Assembly (NCBI RefSeq): GCF_003201775.1
Contig: NZ_QJJZ01000017.1
Coordinates: 1 to 64,000, forward strand
Length of the DNA stretch: 64,000 nucleotides
Origin: Arenibacter sp. ARW7G5Y1
GTDB taxonomy: Bacteria > Bacteroidota > Bacteroidia > Flavobacteriales > Flavobacteriaceae
Direction: 5' to 3'
Under the pieces are notes generated by a model, which was not told where the DNA came from, did no database searches, and saw only the letters and a list, made by a program, of their open reading frames with translations. Positions 36,238 to 44,376 of this stretch are shown one piece after another (position 1 is the stretch's first letter; every line of letters begins with the position of its first letter). The position numbers were made by a program, and so were the translations under genes.

Positions 36238-37470
36238 TTGAAACTTTATAGCCTCATTTTAATCAGCCTTATTTACTACTCCACCCTCTTCGGACAGAAG
36301 CAGAACACCAAAATAATGTTTGTTATAGTTGATGGTATCTCTGCTGATGTTTTGGAAAACGTGGAAACACCCCACCTCGATACCATTGCCAAGAAAGGGG
36401 GATATACCCGTGCCTATGTAGGAGGAACTAAGGATAGTTATTCTGAAACTCCTACTATTTCCGCCGTAGGTTACAACAGTCTGTTAACCGGTACTTGGGC
36501 CAATAAACACAATGTGTGGGGCAACAGTATCGAAGATCCCAATTACAATTATTGGACAATTTTCAGATATGCCAAAGAGAGCAGGCCAGAATTAAAAACA
36601 GCTATATTCTCTACATGGTTGGACAATAGAACAAAATTAATCGGGGAGAGCCTTCCTCAAACCAATTACCTGAAATTAAACTATCATTTTGATGGCTTTG
36701 AATTGGACACCATAAATTTTCCACATGACGAAGACCGGCTTTACATCCATAAAATAGATGAAATGGTAGTTGATGAAGCCGCCAGGTATATAATAGAGGA
36801 AAGTCCAGATCTTTCATGGGTGTATCTTGAATATACAGATGATATGGGGCACCGTTACGGGGATAGCGAACAATTTCACAATGCCATTACCATAATGGAC
36901 AAACAAATAGGGCGTATATACAAGGCAATGGAATTTAGACGAGGGAAATATGGCGAAGATTGGCAGATATTCATCACTACAGATCATGGCAGGAACAAGG
37001 AAACGGGCAAAGGGCATGGTGGACAATCCGACAGGGAACGCCTGACCTGGATCATTACCAACGCCGATAATTTAAATGACTATTTTAAAAACGAAACCCC
37101 AGGTATAGTTGATATTTTGCCGGCGATGCTCAGAAGTTTGGAAATCAACCCCGAGCGTAACAGGGCGTTTGAAATTGATGGGGTCTCCATTACCGGACCA
37201 CTTTCGGTGAGTAATTTAAAGGCGAGTGTTCAAGGCAACGACTTAACCCTTAACTGGAGGAATTATAATAGGGATAAAGAACTTAAAATTTATCTAAGTA
37301 CGGAAAATGGTTTTAAAAATGGTAATTACGACCATTTTAAATTGGTTAAAACAGTAAAAGGGAGCCGTAATAGTACAAAAATAGACTTACGTAAATTTCC
37401 TTCCCGATTTTATAAAATTGTGATAGAAGGAAAACACAATTCTACCAATACTTGGGTAGTGTTCAACTAG
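36238..37470 (+). CDS. NPP-like alkaline phosphatase superfamily phosphodiesterase
   Basis: The 410-residue protein starts at TTG 36238 (MKLYSLILISLIYYSTLFG), because the signal peptide begins there and no ATG fits. The phosphodiesterase core has FVIVDGISADVLE, the nucleophile region SETPTISAVGYNSLLTGTW, YLEYTDDMGHRYGDS, FITTDHGRN and GHGGQSDRERLTWI. A C-terminal 90-residue beta domain (LSVSNLKASVQGNDLTLNW) resembles a fibronectin III fold. It would act outside the cytoplasm on phosphodiesters or nucleotides. Whether it belongs to the nearby polysaccharide system is unknown. Confidence 0.85.
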   Translation: MKLYSLILISLIYYSTLFGQKQNTKIMFVIVDGISADVLENVETPHLDTIAKKGGYTRAYVGGTKDSYSETPTISAVGYNSLLTGTWANKHNVWGNSIEDPNYNYWTIFRYAKESRPELKTAIFSTWLDNRTKLIGESLPQTNYLKLNYHFDGFELDTINFPHDEDRLYIHKIDEMVVDEAARYIIEESPDLSWVYLEYTDDMGHRYGDSEQFHNAITIMDKQIGRIYKAMEFRRGKYGEDWQIFITTDHGRNKETGKGHGGQSDRERLTWIITNADNLNDYFKNETPGIVDILPAMLRSLEINPERNRAFEIDGVSITGPLSVSNLKASVQGNDLTLNWRNYNRDKELKIYLSTENGFKNGNYDHFKLVKTVKGSRNSTKIDLRKFPSRFYKIVIEGKHNSTNTWVVFN

Positions 37471-37567
37471 ATAGGTCAACGGTTCCATTTACTGCCGGAA
37501 CACCATCAGTGGCATGGTGTTGTCCATGGAAACGCCATATTCATTCAAACCGATTGTGCAGGAAATG

Positions 37568-37711
37568 TTACCATTTATACATTTCCATATCCAACCACTG
37601 TATATACTCCCTATCTTCATTCAAAATTAAAATGGAATTACGGCCATAGCCTTTAAACTGACTTTTATTTATACCAAACAGAATAGTCTTTACAGTTTTT
37701 AAACGGTCCAT
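37568..37711 (-). CDS. Possible 47-residue protein
   Basis: A short minus-strand frame from ATG 37711 reads MDRLKTVKTILFGINKSQFKG and ends REYIQWLDMEMYKW. The FG...KG...YIQWL pattern recalls the short exonuclease-X-like C-terminal domain (FGKYKG...YLxWL). It may be a degraded or stand-alone version. Evidence is weak. Confidence 0.3.
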   Translation of the reverse strand: MDRLKTVKTILFGINKSQFKGYGRNSILILNEDREYIQWLDMEMYKW

Positions 37712-37742
37712 TTTAGAATAATTATATAACCTATTTTAAAAA

Positions 37743-37790
37743 TTGTATAACACCCAGCTTCCCCTATTTTCGACATTTGTATAACACCCA
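37743..37790. repeat. Direct repeat TTGTATAACACCCA, two copies
   Basis: The 14-base unit occurs at 37743-37756 and 37777-37790, a 34-base period, just upstream of a small membrane-protein frame. It may be a pair of binding sites. Confidence 0.5.
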
Positions 37791-37803
37791 AAAACCCTAT
37801 ATC

Positions 37804-37977
37804 ATGTCACAGATCATAAGCATAATACTCGTATTGAATCTTTGTTTTGCAGGAGGCACCATCTTCGTAATCCTTCATGGGATGTATATTTCAAAAAAAA
37901 CACGTTCATTGGATATGGACTCCATTCACAATTTGGAAAAAAGTAAGATCAGCCAAGGCCAAGAAGGTCAATTTTAA
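37804..37977 (+). CDS. Small membrane protein
   Basis: This 57-codon frame encodes a single membrane helix (IISIILVLNLCFAGGTIFVILHGMY) with a short charged tail. The start ATG 37804 follows a directly repeated 14-mer. No family is recognised. Composition and clean start favour a real small gene, but nothing proves expression. Confidence 0.4.
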   Translation: MSQIISIILVLNLCFAGGTIFVILHGMYISKKTRSLDMDSIHNLEKSKISQGQEGQF

Positions 37978-38069
37978 GGTAAAAAGTGTTGAACCATCCA
38001 TTGCGGATTGTATTCTTGAGGATCGTTTTGCAAAATTCCATCCCTAACGCCTAGGTCTCCGAAATACCT

Positions 38070-38365
38070 TTAAGTTCGAAGAATATCATATTTCCTTGAA
38101 AAAAAATCCAAGATTGATTTTTCAACCAAATAGTTGCGTACAATCTTCGCAAGATGAACCAAGGGCAATATAATTGGATTGGAATTAGCTACGGCGGAAT
38201 ATATTTGTTCACTATGGTCCTTAGCCGCAACACCATTTCTTTCTATACCAGTTATTCTATATAAATCTACTTTAGCACATCTTTGTTGATGGAATGTACC
38301 GTTATAAACTTTGCAAGCCACTCAAATGTTAGGTCGGGTATGCCCGTAAAGTGTATTAATGCCAT
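38070..38365 (-). pseudogene. Frameshifted gene remnant
   Basis: A minus-strand frame from ATG 38365 reads MALIHFTGIPDLTFEWLAKF and stops near 38268. The neighbouring frame then continues in a protein-like way (AKVDLYRITGIERNG ... HLAKIVRNYLVEKSILDF) to 38070. One frameshift around 38275 would join them. The family is not recognised. Confidence 0.35.
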
Positions 38366-38564
38366 AGCCTATCCAGATAGACCAAGTCTGGAATAACCAT
38401 GAAACATTTAATTGAACATAAAAAATCCTTGGAACGGTCGCCACCAATTCCACACCCCAAAATCAACATTATGGACCCATCTAAAACAAAATAGTTACTG
38501 CAGGGTCTCATATGTATGGGGATGGACTATTGATTTACATAGCTTATGTTGTTGTAGCCAGTTA

Positions 38565-39128
38565 TTATTCTTGTTTTAAATCATCAGAGAAATGTCCTTT
38601 GTGTTTTCCTTTTGAAAATTTCTCTTCGTTAAATTCATTCGATTTCCCTTTCGGAATAGTCAAACTTTCCCATCCGTCTCCTTTTATTACTTTTCCGATA
38701 TATACGATTTGTCCAATGTGATAAGGATAATGAGCGAATTGTCGGTTTATTGCTTCGAGAATTGAATGTTCTTGATTTCGGATATATACTTTTGTTTCAA
38801 AGTTATCTTCATTTACCGAGTCCAACGCCTTGAATAAGCATTTCCACCCGTCATTCCATTTTTCAAGTAATTCATCTTTGGTTTTTATAACCGATTCAAA
38901 TTCCATATCTCTATTCCGCCATTCTTTTTCTCCGTCAGTAGTCAAAAAATTAGTCCAACGAGATTTCATATTTCCCCAAAGATGATTTACTATTACAGCA
39001 ATAGAGTTCGAGTCTTCATTAAATTGCCAAAAAAGGTCTTTTTCATTCAATTGGTCAAATGTTTTTTCTCCAACAGATTTGTAATATTCAAATTGTTTCT
39101 TGATACTATTTAGATATTCGGTTTTCAT
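38565..39128 (-). CDS. DinB/DUF1572 family protein
   Basis: The 187-residue protein is a DinB-superfamily four-helix bundle of the DUF1572 type. Metal-site histidines are visible in IVNHLWGNMKSRW and HYPYHIGQIVYIGK, and the block WRNRDMEFE is typical. Relatives include thiol-dependent transferases such as BstA/YfiT-like enzymes, but DUF1572 members are uncharacterised. It ends in a charged tail (KGKHKGHFSDDLKQE). It stands alone among gene remnants in the accessory region and has no apparent link to polysaccharide use. Confidence 0.88.
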   Translation of the reverse strand: MKTEYLNSIKKQFEYYKSVGEKTFDQLNEKDLFWQFNEDSNSIAVIVNHLWGNMKSRWTNFLTTDGEKEWRNRDMEFESVIKTKDELLEKWNDGWKCLFKALDSVNEDNFETKVYIRNQEHSILEAINRQFAHYPYHIGQIVYIGKVIKGDGWESLTIPKGKSNEFNEEKFSKGKHKGHFSDDLKQE

Positions 39129-39179
39129 TTAGCGTTCAATTTTCAAAATGGCTACAACACTGAATATAGTAATTAGTGC

Positions 39180-39398
39180 TTACAGTCCATTATGGGTCTT
39201 GATAAAACATTCACTTTCATACAAATAAATGCTGTCTTCTTTTTTTGAGCAACCATAGCCAAGACTTAACCATTTGATATCATAATCCTTTCCTCGGATT
39301 ATTTCATATAATTTGCCCGATTTATACGTATAAGCCGCCTGTCCCAAAAAATAGCTATAATTGCTAGTTCTCCTATTGTTTATTCTTATTAAAAACTA
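39180..39398 (-). pseudogene. C-terminal fragment of a DKNYY-like repeat protein
   Basis: An open minus-strand stretch without a start codon reads QAAYTYKSGKLYEIIRGKDY and DIKWLSLGYGCSKKEDSIYLYES before a stop at 39180-39182. This resembles the end of DKNYY-type repeat proteins, though the match is by eye. Its N-terminus is lost at an in-frame TAG near 39400, inside an inverted repeat. Confidence 0.4.
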
Positions 39399-39428
39399 TG
39401 CCTCATCGGCACCAATTCATAGGAGAAC
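39367..39428. repeat. 10-base inverted repeat flanking 42 bases
   Basis: GTTCTCCTAT (39367-39376) and ATAGGAGAAC (39419-39428) are perfect inverses. They coincide with the truncated end of the DKNYY-like fragment and could mark a small insertion or deletion scar. Confidence 0.4.
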
Positions 39429-39513
39429 ATGATCGTTATTAGTTACCCTTTATTTTATGTTTTGTCTTTTTTCCCGCAATTATTCCAAACATACATTGGT
39501 AATGGGTTATCAT

Positions 39514-40923
39514 CTATTTGGGATGATAATCCCAAAAGAATATTTTGGCAGGATTTGAGTGTACTGCAATAATTTGATTGTTCACTGCATCAAAAAACAG
39601 TCCTTTCATATAATTGGTTTTCGGCTCCAAATTAAGCACAGCCAAACTCCCCATTGTCTTTAGGTCCCATACAGCCAGATGATTATCCTTTTTGTCAGAA
39701 AGTATGGAAGTTATCAAAAAATCGTCTTTCCTTTTGTACAGATGTTGGACTCCTACGCCGTGAACGAGTACTTTTTTCAGCTCAAAATTATTTTTATCAT
39801 TCACCAACAAACCTGTGTATCTTGTTTGTTCTTTACTGCTCATAGAGTTTATAGTTGAATTTATTTCAACTTCAAAACTTGGAGTTAAAGTTTTTGGGTT
39901 TAAATAATAATGGAAGGGAATCAAAGAATACCGGCTTTTATCATCATTATTGATTTCCTGCAACCCAAAAGAAGCTCCAATATTACTTGGTGGAGCATTG
40001 TATATTTTTCCGTTTTCAAACTTTAAGGGCAATGATGTATAAAAATTTGTAAAGTATAAACGTTTTTCAACTTCCTTATCACTCATCCCATAAGAATCTA
40101 TTGTTGGAAAATCTATAGTTCCTGTTTTTGGTTTGGAAATTATTTTTTGTAGTGATGGAAACTTGATGGTAGTATAGTAATTCTGAACATCATTTTTTTC
40201 ATCATAGTTTGCTTGTGAATGTTCTATTTGGAAACCATTGTCATCGGTAAACGAAAATACCCCATAAGAGCTTATGGAGTTTGGTAGAAATGAAAAATCC
40301 TTTCCCTCAGGAGGGAGCAATTGATTGGTTTTTTTATATATAATAAGTCTATCCTTTATAAAATCCTCTATTTCATATGTTATGGAACTCTTTAAATCTA
40401 AGGCAATCAGTTTAAAGGAAGTATTACCATTTCCTCCAATTGAAAAAAGGAAATAGTCCTTTTTAGGAGATAAACCATATATTTTAGATCTAGAAATGGC
40501 ACCATAGGTTTTATATAATTCGAGGAGAACAGATTCCTTAATTTGTTTTGTATTGGTATTTAGAACAATTAATTTATTAGGTTTTTCATATTCCTCAGTC
40601 ATCATTATGATATGGTTCCCATCAAGCCATTCAACGAATATAATAGAGGAATGGTCATCAAATATATGTTTGGAGCTATATGGGATCAATGGAATATCTT
40701 CCCCGCCAGCAAAAACAAATTTTTGCTTGACTTTTTGAAAAATAAGACTATCGTTAATGCTTGGTAAATTGTTGTTATTGCGATTTTTCACAGCTAATGA
40801 TTTGGATTCCTCTCTGTTTTCCGAATTGCTTTTTTGCTGAGACAGGAATTCGCAACTCACCAATCCAAAAAGAAGTAAGGCTAGTATTATTGATCTATAT
40901 TTATTTATTGGGATACAAAACAT
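39514..40923 (-). CDS. Lipoprotein of unknown function, beta-propeller-like
   Basis: The 469-residue protein has a lipoprotein signal (IILALLLFGLVSC, Cys24) followed by a low-complexity Asn/Ser linker. The body alternates short beta strands such as IIFVEWLDGNHIIMMTEEYE, KIYGLSPKKDYFLFSIGGN and HLAVWDLKTMGSLAVLNLEP, the last resembling a WD40-like blade. It is probably a beta propeller displayed in the envelope. No enzyme motif is visible and I recognise no named family. No operon partner is evident. Confidence 0.7.
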   Translation of the reverse strand: MFCIPINKYRSIILALLLFGLVSCEFLSQQKSNSENREESKSLAVKNRNNNNLPSINDSLIFQKVKQKFVFAGGEDIPLIPYSSKHIFDDHSSIIFVEWLDGNHIIMMTEEYEKPNKLIVLNTNTKQIKESVLLELYKTYGAISRSKIYGLSPKKDYFLFSIGGNGNTSFKLIALDLKSSITYEIEDFIKDRLIIYKKTNQLLPPEGKDFSFLPNSISSYGVFSFTDDNGFQIEHSQANYDEKNDVQNYYTTIKFPSLQKIISKPKTGTIDFPTIDSYGMSDKEVEKRLYFTNFYTSLPLKFENGKIYNAPPSNIGASFGLQEINNDDKSRYSLIPFHYYLNPKTLTPSFEVEINSTINSMSSKEQTRYTGLLVNDKNNFELKKVLVHGVGVQHLYKRKDDFLITSILSDKKDNHLAVWDLKTMGSLAVLNLEPKTNYMKGLFFDAVNNQIIAVHSNPAKIFFWDYHPK

Positions 40924-41134
40924 TAAATAATTACTTACGATTCAATATAGTTATTGACTATATTTATTTTACAGGCCAATTTAGTAAATCTTTTTTGTTT
41001 GCCTGTAACGCAATACCTTAGTAATAGATACTCTATACTATCTTTATAGCCCATGGGATTCACATACGGGTTGTTTTATTAAAAAAACACCAAATAGATT
41101 CATAATAATAGGCTGTTGTTGAAATAAAGACCGG

Positions 41135-41485
41135 GCACTAAAGGTCTATGCCTATCTTGAATTTGGAAAGGAATTTTTCAACTTACATGATTTTGGTCAG
41201 CAATTCCGGGTGGACAACAATCCTATAAACGATGCTGTTTTTCCTTTCTGGGAAAAAATTGTTTCATGTTTTAAACTGGCAGGAAGAATGGTGGAATCGG
41301 CATAACGCAACGTAGATTAAGAGCATTATACAATAGGGATATTGAACGGAACATTATAAAGGACAGACCACCCGTTCAAGACCTAAAGGATTTCAAAACT
41401 AAAGGGCAAGGGTATTAAAAAGGCATTGTACTATGATCAGGTAAGCAAAATCATCAAATTCGATGTATCCAAATATACGGTATGA
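41135..41485 (+). pseudogene. Decayed gene spread over three frames
   Basis: Three successive plus-strand frames give protein-like text. The first is 41135-41305 (ALKVYAYLEFGKEFFNLHDF ... FPFWEKIVSCFKLAGRMVES). The second is 41299-41418 (GITQRRLRALYNRDIERNII). The third is 41411-41485 (GIKKALYYDQVSKIIKFDVS). Each hands over where it hits a stop, as in a gene with accumulated frameshifts. The family is not recognised. Confidence 0.4.
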
Positions 41486-41695
41486 TTGAGCTTTCTTTAA
41501 TAAAAATCTTTATTCTAGTTTCTCCAAGGATCAATACCCTTAACTCTTTGAACCCGAATAAAGACAACCTTCTTAAACTCATAATGTACAAATAACACCC
41601 TTGATGGATTGCATATTTTAATATATTCAGAAATCTGAATCGGAAGGAACAACTGCTATTAGTTTATTTGCCTTTTACAATTTTGAAATAAAAAA

Positions 41696-41727
41696 ATAGA
41701 GGCTGTTTTCACATAAACAGCCTCTAT
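41696..41727 (-). terminator. Terminator of the SusC-SusD-discoidin operon
   Basis: A perfect 13-base stem (ATAGAGGCTGTTT / AAACAGCCTCTAT) with a six-base loop is followed on the minus strand by a T-run. It lies 45 bases past the last operon stop. Confidence 0.9.
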
Positions 41728-41772
41728 TATAACTAACTAAATATTAACGACCAAATGATTATTTTTTAAGCT

Positions 41773-42687
41773 TTAATAAATCTCTACTTCACCTATTTCA
41801 AGAAACTGCGCATCAGTTGAGTCGAATTGTATGCGAACATACCTTCCCATAACGTTAATATCTGTTAGTTTAGTTGGATGACCCGCAATTGAGGTTTGAA
41901 AAATATCGGTAACACCTGGCTGAGATTGAATTGCAGCAACGCTATTATCTGTAAATGGTTCTTCAGAAATAAATACATGATAATTAGTTAAGAGTTCACT
42001 ACAACAATCGGTTCTATTATAAATATTTATCTGTCTGATAGAATAAATATCCTCCAAATCCACCTCCCACCAACTATCTACACCAACTGGATCAGCCGTG
42101 TGGACAATGTTGGGATAATTTGAATTTGTACTTCCATCATTTGCCGTAGCGGCAAAAGTGCCATAAGCTTCACTAGAGGCCCTAGAGGGCTTATGTAAAG
42201 CTAAATTGGGAGAGTTATCCCTGACTAAAAAATCTAAAAATAGTACAGCGTTATAATCGAACCCATCTTCACCCAAATTGTCATAAGTAAATTTAAATGT
42301 AATAGGGTAACTTTCGCCTATACCAACTCCAAGATCGCCGACTGTTGAGCTAAATGTTGCTTCATATAAACCGTTCACCTCCGTAAAATTGTTAATGGTT
42401 TCAATAACCTCATTGTTATTAATGACCTCTATATTCAGGAGTTTAGATTCAGCAGCTAGTGTTAAATCAATAGGACCGGTAAAAAAATCCTCTTTTTGTG
42501 GGTCGTATTCCAACGCTGCCAATTCCTCAGTTGTATAATCAACTCCTGTACTAGGATTAACATGCGATAAAAAAAGTTGATCTTTTCCTTTAAGTCGATT
42601 ATCAATTTTAATTTGATAATCGAGCTCTTTTTCACAACCCATAATTACTAGAGATAGCACAACGAATATTGATAGTATATTTTTCAT
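41773..42687 (-). CDS. Discoidin (F5/8 type C) domain lipoprotein
   Basis: This third gene of the SusCD operon encodes a 304-residue surface lipoprotein (VVLSLVIMGC). The N-terminal half is a beta-rich, SusE/F-like region (IKIDNRLKGKDQLFLSHVNP). The C-terminal half is a discoidin or CBM32/47-like carbohydrate-binding domain: NLALHKPSRASSEAYG, ATANDGSTNSNYP, WWEVDLEDIYSIRQINIYNR, then GRYVRIQFDSTDAQFLEIGEVEIY. It probably binds the glycan at the cell surface. I use ATG 42687; upstream ATG codons at 42705 and 42723 are possible, the latter overlapping susD. Confidence 0.88.
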   Translation of the reverse strand: MKNILSIFVVLSLVIMGCEKELDYQIKIDNRLKGKDQLFLSHVNPSTGVDYTTEELAALEYDPQKEDFFTGPIDLTLAAESKLLNIEVINNNEVIETINNFTEVNGLYEATFSSTVGDLGVGIGESYPITFKFTYDNLGEDGFDYNAVLFLDFLVRDNSPNLALHKPSRASSEAYGTFAATANDGSTNSNYPNIVHTADPVGVDSWWEVDLEDIYSIRQINIYNRTDCCSELLTNYHVFISEEPFTDNSVAAIQSQPGVTDIFQTSIAGHPTKLTDINVMGRYVRIQFDSTDAQFLEIGEVEIY

Positions 42688-42716
42688 TTTGAACATTTTT
42701 AATTTCATTTTATTAT

Positions 42717-44366
42717 TTACCATCCTGGGTTTTGGGGTAAAAGATTTGGATTTAACTGAATCTGCTCAACGGGTACAGGAAACAAATAAAGTTTATCATC
42801 CCATGATCTTCGAATAGCATCATCAGCAATTGTAAATCCATCACTATCAACCTGAATAGTTTTAACATCATTAGGAGGGGAATTTTCATATTCCGTACCT
42901 GTATATTTCACACCTAATAAGTTTACAGGAAGTTTGTTTTCTGCTTGTTTCCATCTTCTTAAATCATTAAACCTAAATCCTTCAAAAGCTAACTCCACAG
43001 TTCTTTCGTTCCTAATTTGTTCGAGCATACTCAAATTATAACTATTTACCAAACTGTTTGTAAGATGAGCCACCCCAACACGGTCTCTTAATTTATTAAT
43101 AGTCAAATTCAAGTCTGAATCAGAAATGCTCCCATTTTTCTCATACAAAGCTTCTGCATGATTTAGTAAAACCTCCGCATACCTAAAAGCCATATAATCG
43201 TTATACGCTTTTCCCAATTGAGCTTCCGAATTATCCGAGACAAATTTAAAGGGCATATACCCACTAGGTGTACTTTCATTGGTTCCCCCAATACTCGGTA
43301 TAAAAGTTCTCAAACCTAAATAATCAAATTCTGTTCCAGGCACTAACATTGTTTGGGCCATCCTCGGATCCCTGTTCTCAAATTCAGATGTCATTAAATC
43401 ATAACCTTGAAACAAAGGGGAAACACTTATAGGTAAGCCATCTGAACAAACATACATATCTGCCAATTGTTTTGTTGGCGCATTATAGAATGTCATTACT
43501 AATCTTGTGGTATTATGGAAAATTTCTAAATCGCGATTATACCGTCTGGCTAAAATTGACTCTTTACTACCTTCACCCTCTTCTAAAAACAAAAATCTAT
43601 ATGCCGAATTTGTCGAACTTCCAGTATAAAGTTCATATTCCCCAGATTCTATTAACTTTTGAGAGGCATCAATGGACAGACTAAAATAAGCGTTGGAATC
43701 ACCTCCTCCATGGTATTTTGACCATGTCCCTTCAAATAAAAATACTCTAGACTTCAACGCCAAAGCGGCCCCCTTTGTCACCCTTCCCTTTTCACTTGAA
43801 ACCAATTCGCTTTCTAAAGGCAAATGTGCAATCGCCCAATCAAGATCCTCCAATATATAGTCAACAACTTCGGCTCTTGGCGCCCTTGGGGCATCCAATT
43901 CTTCAGAGTCTAAATCTAGAGCCCTTTTTACCAAAGGAACATCACCAAATGTGCTTACCAGATTATGATAAGTCATTGCTCTAAAAAAACGTGCTTCAGC
44001 CGCATATCTCTCAATATCTGATTGTATATCCAATGCACTTTCATAACGTTCAATTAATCTAGTTGCCCCTCTAATAGTAGCGTATTGACCACTCCATCCC
44101 GGGCCATTTTCAATAATCAAAGACCCATTGCTTATGGTGTTGGAACTTCCTCCAACAGCAATATCGGAATCTTGATCATAACCTCCGCTCGCTCCAGGCA
44201 AACCGCCATAAAAAGCGTTAGCGGCTTTTTCAAAATCACTAGGAACCTTCCAGAAAGAACCATCGGAAACTTGATCCAAGGGATACAAATTCAATTCCTT
44301 ATCACAACTCATCATGAATGCCAATACGGCAAACAATGCTATTATTTTTGTCAGTCTTTTTTTCAT
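42717..44366 (-). CDS. SusD/RagB family nutrient-binding lipoprotein
   Basis: The SusD-like lid captures oligosaccharide at the cell surface and closes over the SusC transporter. It has 549 residues, a lipoprotein signal (FAVLAFMMSC, Cys21), the usual N-terminal DKELNLYPLDQVSDGSFWKVPSDFEKAANAFYGGLP and TPR-like helices (RYAAEARFFRAMTYHNLVSTFGDVPL). The C-terminal block YRYAEVLLNHAEALYEKNG ... ERTVELAFEGFRFNDLRRW is diagnostic. It starts ten bases after the susC stop, so the two are co-transcribed. The glycan is not predictable from SusD alone. Confidence 0.95.
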   Translation of the reverse strand: MKKRLTKIIALFAVLAFMMSCDKELNLYPLDQVSDGSFWKVPSDFEKAANAFYGGLPGASGGYDQDSDIAVGGSSNTISNGSLIIENGPGWSGQYATIRGATRLIERYESALDIQSDIERYAAEARFFRAMTYHNLVSTFGDVPLVKRALDLDSEELDAPRAPRAEVVDYILEDLDWAIAHLPLESELVSSEKGRVTKGAALALKSRVFLFEGTWSKYHGGGDSNAYFSLSIDASQKLIESGEYELYTGSSTNSAYRFLFLEEGEGSKESILARRYNRDLEIFHNTTRLVMTFYNAPTKQLADMYVCSDGLPISVSPLFQGYDLMTSEFENRDPRMAQTMLVPGTEFDYLGLRTFIPSIGGTNESTPSGYMPFKFVSDNSEAQLGKAYNDYMAFRYAEVLLNHAEALYEKNGSISDSDLNLTINKLRDRVGVAHLTNSLVNSYNLSMLEQIRNERTVELAFEGFRFNDLRRWKQAENKLPVNLLGVKYTGTEYENSPPNDVKTIQVDSDGFTIADDAIRRSWDDKLYLFPVPVEQIQLNPNLLPQNPGW

Positions 44367-44376
44367 TTCTCCTTTA

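Larger units (their letters stand above)
40924..41772. other. Gene-poor stretch with a decayed gene and a terminator
   Basis: These 849 bases contain the frame-broken remnant at 41135-41485 and the SusCD-operon terminator at 41696-41727, both listed separately. The remaining sequence is A/T-rich and shows nothing else. Confidence 0.5.
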
